Shown in pieces: positions 59,010 through 64,000 of a stretch of 64,000 bases of DNA (its first letter is position 1; each line of letters starts with the position of its first letter). The translations under genes and the position numbers were made by a program. The DNA lies in assembly GCA_934248075.1 (NCBI GenBank), contig CAKQKH010000005.1, forward strand, positions 1 to 64,000, read 5' to 3'. The stretch comes from an uncultured Alphaproteobacteria bacterium (GTDB lineage: Bacteria > Pseudomonadota > Alphaproteobacteria > RF32 > CAG-239). The notes below the pieces were generated by a model. It was not told the origin of the DNA, ran no database searches, and saw only the letters and a list, made by a program, of their open reading frames with translations.

Positions 59010-62000
59010 TTGAGTTGTAATAAATTGCTGAAAACCGGAATTAAATATGCGGGCGCAATCTTTGCGGCGGTGTTGGTTTGGGCAAATACAGCCCATTCTC
59101 AGGAGATTACCGCTATCAACTTTAATGGCGAGCTGTTAGGCAAAGTTATTCCTGATGGCAAGGTTGTGAGTTTTGATAACAAGCTTATTGGTAATGTTAC
59201 CGCCGATAGCCTGATTGTCGATTCTGAAGGCAAACTGATTGGCGGAGTTGTTCCTCAGGGTGTGGCCATTGGCAATGATGCCAAACCTCTGGGCAAAGCC
59301 GGCAGTGATGGTTCGGTGCGGTTGCCGTCGGGCCAAACGGTTGGACGAGTGTTGCCTAATGGTCTGGTGGTCAACGAGTATTATGACGTTATCGGTGGGG
59401 TTGTTTTTCCTGGTTTGGTTTATGCCGATGACGGCAAAACCATCGGCAGAGTTACCGGCGACGGACAGTTTACCAATCTGCAAGGACAAAATATGGGCGT
59501 GATTATGCCTGATGGTTTTGCCTATCGCAAAATTGGTCCGGATTATATCCTTGCCGGTAAGTTGATGTCTTCTAAAATGGTTATTTCCTTGCAAGGCGAG
59601 TTTATCGGCAGCGTTATGCTTGGCGGGCAAGTTTCTGATTTTGATTCGGAAATTATCGGACGAATTAAGGCTAACGGCTATGTTTACAATGACCAAAATC
59701 AAATTATCGGACATATTGTTAATACCGGCTATGCCTTTGATAATAACGGTTATTATCTTGGGTTTATTACTTATAACGGAGAAGTCGTCCGTGGCAACAA
59801 ATCAGTGGGGCATATTCGTGCTGACGGCTATGTGGCTGATTCGGAAAATAAAATTATTGGTTATAGGTTGGATTTTGCCGCTACTGCAACCGATAGCAAA
59901 GGAAAATATCTCGGGCGCATTATGCCTGACGGTAATTTGGCTCGCGCCAAGTCGGTAACGTCATTTTTGGGGCCAAGAGGGCTTGTTTCCGGAGCTGACG
60001 GAAATCCGATTGGGCAAATTAGCGCAACCGGTCCGGTTTTTGATTATAAGGGCGCGCTTCGCGGTCATGCTCTGAGCAACGGCACGGTAATATCCTTAAA
60101 CGGCACGACAATCGGTTATATGATTGGCTCAGATGCGTTTGATTTGTCAGGCCGAATGATTGGCGCGGTTCTGCGTGGTCAGGCGGTGTTTACCTCTGAC
60201 AACGTTTATCTGGGAATGTCTGGTATCGGCAGTGGTTTGACCGGCATTGGTGACGGGCTTATTGTTTCTCCTCAAGGCTATGTCTTTAATCAGGAAGGCG
60301 TGTTGCGCGGTAGTGGCAGCAGGTTAGCTCCCATGTACAGCCCCACCGGTTCAATTGAGGCGCTGTTGGGGTTGAACGGTCGCGCTGTGAGTTCTGGCGG
60401 CAGTGATCTTGGGGCAATAAAAAATGGCGGCTTTGTTATTAACACGCAAAATCGCTTAATTGCTAAGGCTATCAAAGCCTGGTTGGCAATTTCTTATCAA
60501 GGCGGAGTTCTCGGTAATCTTAATGCTGAAAATTTGGTTATGGACTCTTCCTTGAATATTGTAGCCAAGGTATTGCCGGACAATTCGGTTGTAGAAGCTG
60601 ATCGTGCCGACACTGTTAATTATAATCCGGTGCTTGGGCAGGCATATTCCGACAAAATCGCGTTGGATTTGGGTGGCGACATTTTGGGTTATGCCGACAT
60701 ATTGGGACAAGTAAACAATTTTTCAGGTGCCAAAATAGGAGCGGTGGCTGAAAATTCGCAAGTTATTGACAATAATGGTCTGATCGTCGGCGCTGTTCAT
60801 GATTATGCCGCAATGCTGAACGATTCTTGTGAGATAGGCGGAGTGCTTACTCCGCGCGGCGATGTGCAAAATTATCGCGGCACATATGTCGGCAAGGTTC
60901 TGGGTAATCGATTCGTAATTAGCGACAGCGGTTCTTATTTGGGCTATTTGGCGCAAGTTGCTCCGGTTATAGATTTCTCCGGCAGAATTATTGGCTTTTC
61001 GGCAATAGATGGGCGTGTTATGTCTTTTGATAATGCCGATCTTGGTTGTTTGGATAAATTCGGGCTGTTGCATAATGCCGACAAGGCAATTATCGGTTCG
61101 GCCGCTGTCTATGCCACAGCGATGGATTTCAGCGGAAACATTATTGGCAGATCGGTTTTAGACGGTGGTATAGTTAATGATTCTAACCAAATGATAGCGT
61201 ATCAACAGCCCGACGGCAATGTTAACTCCAACGCCGGATTGCCGCTTGGCAATATGTTTAAATACAAAGTTGCTTTCAATATGGATAACCGTTATATCGG
61301 GCGTGTTCGGCCAAACGGAGAGGTTGTTGACGATAAAGGCGGCAAAGTCGGTCAGGTTAATTTTGAGGGATATGTTTTAGTTAATAATCAAAAGGCCGGA
61401 TATGCGTTGTACGATTTTTACATATACGATGCTGATAATCGCGTTATCGGTATCATCGGCCGCAATGGTGATGTTACCAACTTTACCAACCAAAGTTTGG
61501 GGCGTGTGGAGCGAGGTTTTTTGGTTGATAAAAATGAAACTGTAATTGGCCGCGGCTCCAGAGATTATTTGATTCGTGATAATTCGCATTTGGTTCTGGG
61601 TGAACTTCGTCTGGATGGCACGGTTGCTGACAACCTTAATTTGACTGTAGGCACAATCGGCAAGGCCGGAGAAATAATAAATGGCAACAATGAGACCATT
61701 GCCACCGCGTATCCATTGCAATATTACAGCAAAATTACTGCTCAAGCCAAACGACAGATGGTGTTCGACAAAGATGGCAATTTTATTGGTTACCTTGATG
61801 AAAATGGCAATTTGATAGATAAAAACGGCAATGTTGTCGGAACTGTTGATAAAGACGGCAAAATTACTTATAAGGACGGCTCTTCGGCAAATCGTGATAT
61901 TGGGCAAATCGTATATGACAAAGACGGCAACAATATTGGCAAGGTGATGGCTGATGGCTCTGTGGTCGATGCTGATGGTAAAACTATCGGCCAAGTCGAT

Positions 62001-63542
62001 GAAAATGGTAATGTTAAAGATGCCAACGGCAATGTTATCGGCGGTATCGGCCGCAACTGGTATGAAAAAGTTGCTCGCCCCGATGTGCCAGTGTCGTCTG
62101 AAGACATTTCTCCGGCGCTCAAATTGCTTGAAAGTAAACAATATCGCAAATCATTAGGCATTGCCTTGACGCCTGACGGCGAATATTTGGGCGATATCAT
62201 GGAAGACAAGAGCGTTGTCGATAAAAATGGTCGTACTGTCGGCTATTTGATGCCTGACGGTTTGGTTATTGATGATGACGGTAGCTTGATTGGGGTGGAA
62301 GAAGCCAAAAAAACTGACGGCAGCGGTATGTTTGTTCCGGCCGGTACTTTTGGTGATGGCGGAGCTTATGGCACCGGTGCCGGCTCTCCCGGAAATTTAG
62401 GCCCCGGTGGCGGTTATGGTCCGGGCGAACGTTATGATCCGGCCAGACAGGCGGCGCTTAATGCGGCCATGCAACAACGTCGTAAGAATATTACGGTTGG
62501 CAAAATCAGCAACGGCGCACGTAAAGAGGCTTTTGACGGCATGCAAAAAGACTGGAGCGAGCAAGGTATTGGCAAGGTGATATCTTCTTGGCGGGTTAAT
62601 ATGAGCGAGATGATTTTGTCTGATAAACCGATTCCCGCAGTTATTGCCCGTGCCATTGATTCCAATAATCCGGCTCCGATTACCGCCTATGTTGAACGCA
62701 ATGTTTATGCGGAGGAGGGGCGCAATGTAATTATCCCTGCCGGCAGCCGCCTGATTGGAACTCTGGGTAGTGTCACGGCCAGCACCGAGGCCACCTCGGA
62801 GTCCGCTCGCGTTCAAATCTCTTGGGAGCGCCTTATTCGTCCTGACGGATCATTGTTCGTTTTTCAAGGCTTGACAGCCGACGCTCAAGGCCGCGCCGGC
62901 GCATTGGGTTATGTTGATCAACAGCTGTTTAAGAAATATACATTGCCGGTTTTGACTACCAGTTTGACCAGTGCAACTTCCTATTTTATGTCGCCTAACA
63001 GCAGATCCAGCGGTGATTCGGAATCCCCGCGTCAGCAAGCCGCCAATGATGCCCGTCAGAACTTTATTAATGAAATGAACAATATTTTTGATGAAATTTT
63101 GCGCGACAAATCCAATATTAAACCTATGACGTATATTCCGGCCGGTACCAGAATTATCGTTTTTCCGAATACGGATTTGTGGCTGCGTAACTGGGAAAAC
63201 GACCAAGATGTTACTTTGCAGCTTGAAAAACCGCAAATCTTGATTGATGACGCGAAATCGGCGGCAGAAGGTGAAAAAAATAAACAAGACAGACTAAAAA
63301 CTATAACCGCAACAACCAGTGGCGATGTTGTTTATGATGCCAGTATGGATGACGATGTTGAGAGCGCTAAGGCTCAGACACCCTTGTTGACTGATGCCAA
63401 GTCTAGCAAGAAATCTTCTTCGCCGACATATGTCGCTCCGCCGCCGCCTCCGTCTGTATCCGGCAATACGTCGGCTCGCCCATCAACCTCGGCAACATCG
63501 GACAGCGGATCGTCTAATAATAGTGTTCCGGCGCTGTTTTAA
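59010..63542 (+). CDS. Exported repeat protein with C-terminal VirB10 domain (1,510 residues)
   Basis: Starts at TTG 59010, behind GGAGG. Signal peptide (about 1-30, AHSQ), then about 1,050 residues of the same DGN-IG-V repeats as the previous protein, a Gly-rich linker (about 1105-1150) and a VirB10/TrbI domain from about 1158 to 1420: ISSWRVNMSEM, VIPAGSRLIGTL, ISWERLIRPDG, and YIPAGTRIIVFPNTDLWLRN. A Pro/Ser-rich tail ends the protein. The giant-VirB10-with-repeats plan recalls CagY of Helicobacter and DotG of Legionella, but here the inner-membrane helix is in the neighbouring gene. Confidence 0.85.
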   Translation: MSCNKLLKTGIKYAGAIFAAVLVWANTAHSQEITAINFNGELLGKVIPDGKVVSFDNKLIGNVTADSLIVDSEGKLIGGVVPQGVAIGNDAKPLGKAGSDGSVRLPSGQTVGRVLPNGLVVNEYYDVIGGVVFPGLVYADDGKTIGRVTGDGQFTNLQGQNMGVIMPDGFAYRKIGPDYILAGKLMSSKMVISLQGEFIGSVMLGGQVSDFDSEIIGRIKANGYVYNDQNQIIGHIVNTGYAFDNNGYYLGFITYNGEVVRGNKSVGHIRADGYVADSENKIIGYRLDFAATATDSKGKYLGRIMPDGNLARAKSVTSFLGPRGLVSGADGNPIGQISATGPVFDYKGALRGHALSNGTVISLNGTTIGYMIGSDAFDLSGRMIGAVLRGQAVFTSDNVYLGMSGIGSGLTGIGDGLIVSPQGYVFNQEGVLRGSGSRLAPMYSPTGSIEALLGLNGRAVSSGGSDLGAIKNGGFVINTQNRLIAKAIKAWLAISYQGGVLGNLNAENLVMDSSLNIVAKVLPDNSVVEADRADTVNYNPVLGQAYSDKIALDLGGDILGYADILGQVNNFSGAKIGAVAENSQVIDNNGLIVGAVHDYAAMLNDSCEIGGVLTPRGDVQNYRGTYVGKVLGNRFVISDSGSYLGYLAQVAPVIDFSGRIIGFSAIDGRVMSFDNADLGCLDKFGLLHNADKAIIGSAAVYATAMDFSGNIIGRSVLDGGIVNDSNQMIAYQQPDGNVNSNAGLPLGNMFKYKVAFNMDNRYIGRVRPNGEVVDDKGGKVGQVNFEGYVLVNNQKAGYALYDFYIYDADNRVIGIIGRNGDVTNFTNQSLGRVERGFLVDKNETVIGRGSRDYLIRDNSHLVLGELRLDGTVADNLNLTVGTIGKAGEIINGNNETIATAYPLQYYSKITAQAKRQMVFDKDGNFIGYLDENGNLIDKNGNVVGTVDKDGKITYKDGSSANRDIGQIVYDKDGNNIGKVMADGSVVDADGKTIGQVDENGNVKDANGNVIGGIGRNWYEKVARPDVPVSSEDISPALKLLESKQYRKSLGIALTPDGEYLGDIMEDKSVVDKNGRTVGYLMPDGLVIDDDGSLIGVEEAKKTDGSGMFVPAGTFGDGGAYGTGAGSPGNLGPGGGYGPGERYDPARQAALNAAMQQRRKNITVGKISNGARKEAFDGMQKDWSEQGIGKVISSWRVNMSEMILSDKPIPAVIARAIDSNNPAPITAYVERNVYAEEGRNVIIPAGSRLIGTLGSVTASTEATSESARVQISWERLIRPDGSLFVFQGLTADAQGRAGALGYVDQQLFKKYTLPVLTTSLTSATSYFMSPNSRSSGDSESPRQQAANDARQNFINEMNNIFDEILRDKSNIKPMTYIPAGTRIIVFPNTDLWLRNWENDQDVTLQLEKPQILIDDAKSAAEGEKNKQDRLKTITATTSGDVVYDASMDDDVESAKAQTPLLTDAKSSKKSSSPTYVAPPPPPSVSGNTSARPSTSATSDSGSSNNSVPALF

Positions 63543-63552
63543 GGAGTAACAG

Positions 63553-64000
63553 ATGAGTTTTACAGTTTTGGAATCAATCCTTCGCCCTTTGTCTTACTGG
63601 TATAATCAAGACAATATTGAGGAAGTGGCCATCAACCGATCGGGGCAAATTTGGTTGCGCTTGCGTGGTAAGCGTGCATATCCTTGGGTTATGTATAAGG
63701 ACGAAAAACTGACTAAAGAATATCTGACCGATTTGTTATATATTGTTGCTAACACTTATGAGCTTCCGTTTGATCCGGTTCAAGGCAACCCCGTTGTCTA
63801 TGCCGCTATCCCCGGCGAACACCGCTTCTCGGCGATTTGCGGCCGCAATGTTATGTATGACAATGACGACTTGACAGGTGGAATTGCTCTTACAATCCGC
63901 GTTCATGCCGATGATGTTTCTTTTGGGTTGGGAGACTATGGTTTGACACAAGGCGGCCAGTTGCACAAAATTAACCCGCTCAAAGATCTTAAGGAGCCGG
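63553..64000 (+). CDS. VirB11-like T4SS ATPase (partial, N-terminal domain)
   Basis: The gene starts with ATG at 63553 behind AAGGAG and runs off the window after 149 codons. The translation MSFTVLESILRPLSYWYNQD continues with EEVAINRSGQIWLRL and later RFSAICGRNV and GGIALTIRVHADD, the N-terminal domain of VirB11/TrbB-type ATPases. The Walker motifs would lie beyond the edge. It follows VirB10 as in standard virB operons. Confidence 0.88.
   Translation, partial: MSFTVLESILRPLSYWYNQDNIEEVAINRSGQIWLRLRGKRAYPWVMYKDEKLTKEYLTDLLYIVANTYELPFDPVQGNPVVYAAIPGEHRFSAICGRNVMYDNDDLTGGIALTIRVHADDVSFGLGDYGLTQGGQLHKINPLKDLKEP

Noticed and set aside
59136..62141. Minus-strand frames rich in Asn/Ile opposite the repeat genes
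   Set aside because: They mirror the repeated D-G-N coding units on the plus strand and show no independent motif.

Overview
The window is a chromosomal segment of a Gram-negative bacterium, most likely an alphaproteobacterium. Direct support is a perfect GTTC-N7-GTTC LexA-type SOS box in front of a Y-family polymerase (10866-10880), the engB-yidC-yidD-rnpA-rpmH block, and lipoproteins, a secretin and two envelope-spanning machines. Placement in an uncultured, host-associated lineage is inference from the moderately AT-rich DNA, the dispersed palindromic repeats and the unusual secretion genes.

1-14.2 kb is mostly housekeeping: engB, yidC, yidD, rnpA, rpmH (44 codons at 3087-3221), a TrmN6-like methyltransferase, an acyl-ACP thioesterase, an RNase-J-like metallo-hydrolase, a lytic transglycosylase, an N-formylglutamate amidohydrolase-like gene, tRNA-Val(GAC), an SOS-controlled Y-family polymerase, murI, a histidine phosphatase, an SH3 protein, an M20 deacylase and tRNA-Arg(CCT). 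The tRNA-Arg 3' end and terminator are duplicated 181 bp downstream, followed by an orphan PilT/DotB/VirB11-type ATPase. 15.4-20.9 kb holds gpt, a TlpA-like thioredoxin, an LptM-like lipoprotein, a YegL/YegK/YegI (TerY-P) triad of VWA protein, PP2C phosphatase and kinase, and a nitronate-monooxygenase-like gene.

20.9-23.3 kb is an island of palindromic intergenic repeats (families A-F) enclosing a pilin gene and a GIY-YIG gene. 23.3-33.2 kb, all on the minus strand, is an operon resembling the thin-pilus operon of IncI plasmid R64 (PilL, N, O, P, Q, R and S-like), headed by an OmpA-like gene. The same repeat families recur at 33.3-33.9 kb, so they bracket the pilus locus.

34.1-64.0 kb, all on the plus strand, is a remodelled VirB-type type IV secretion system. 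It opens with three proteins sharing a two-helix VirB2-like module, the third embedding it in a 1,654-residue coiled-coil protein. VirB3 and VirB4 follow, then a cassette of secreted, mostly coiled-coil proteins where VirB5/VirB6 would stand, two VirB8 paralogues flanking a VirB7-like lipoprotein, a VirB9 with a C-terminal SPOR domain, and two giant proteins (1,128 and 1,510 residues) built from 17-residue D-G-N-x-I-G-x-V repeats. Only the second giant ends in a VirB10 domain, so VirB10 looks split between an inner-membrane-anchored repeat protein and an exported repeat-VirB10 protein. The start of VirB11 runs off the edge. No VirB6, VirD4 or relaxase is seen.
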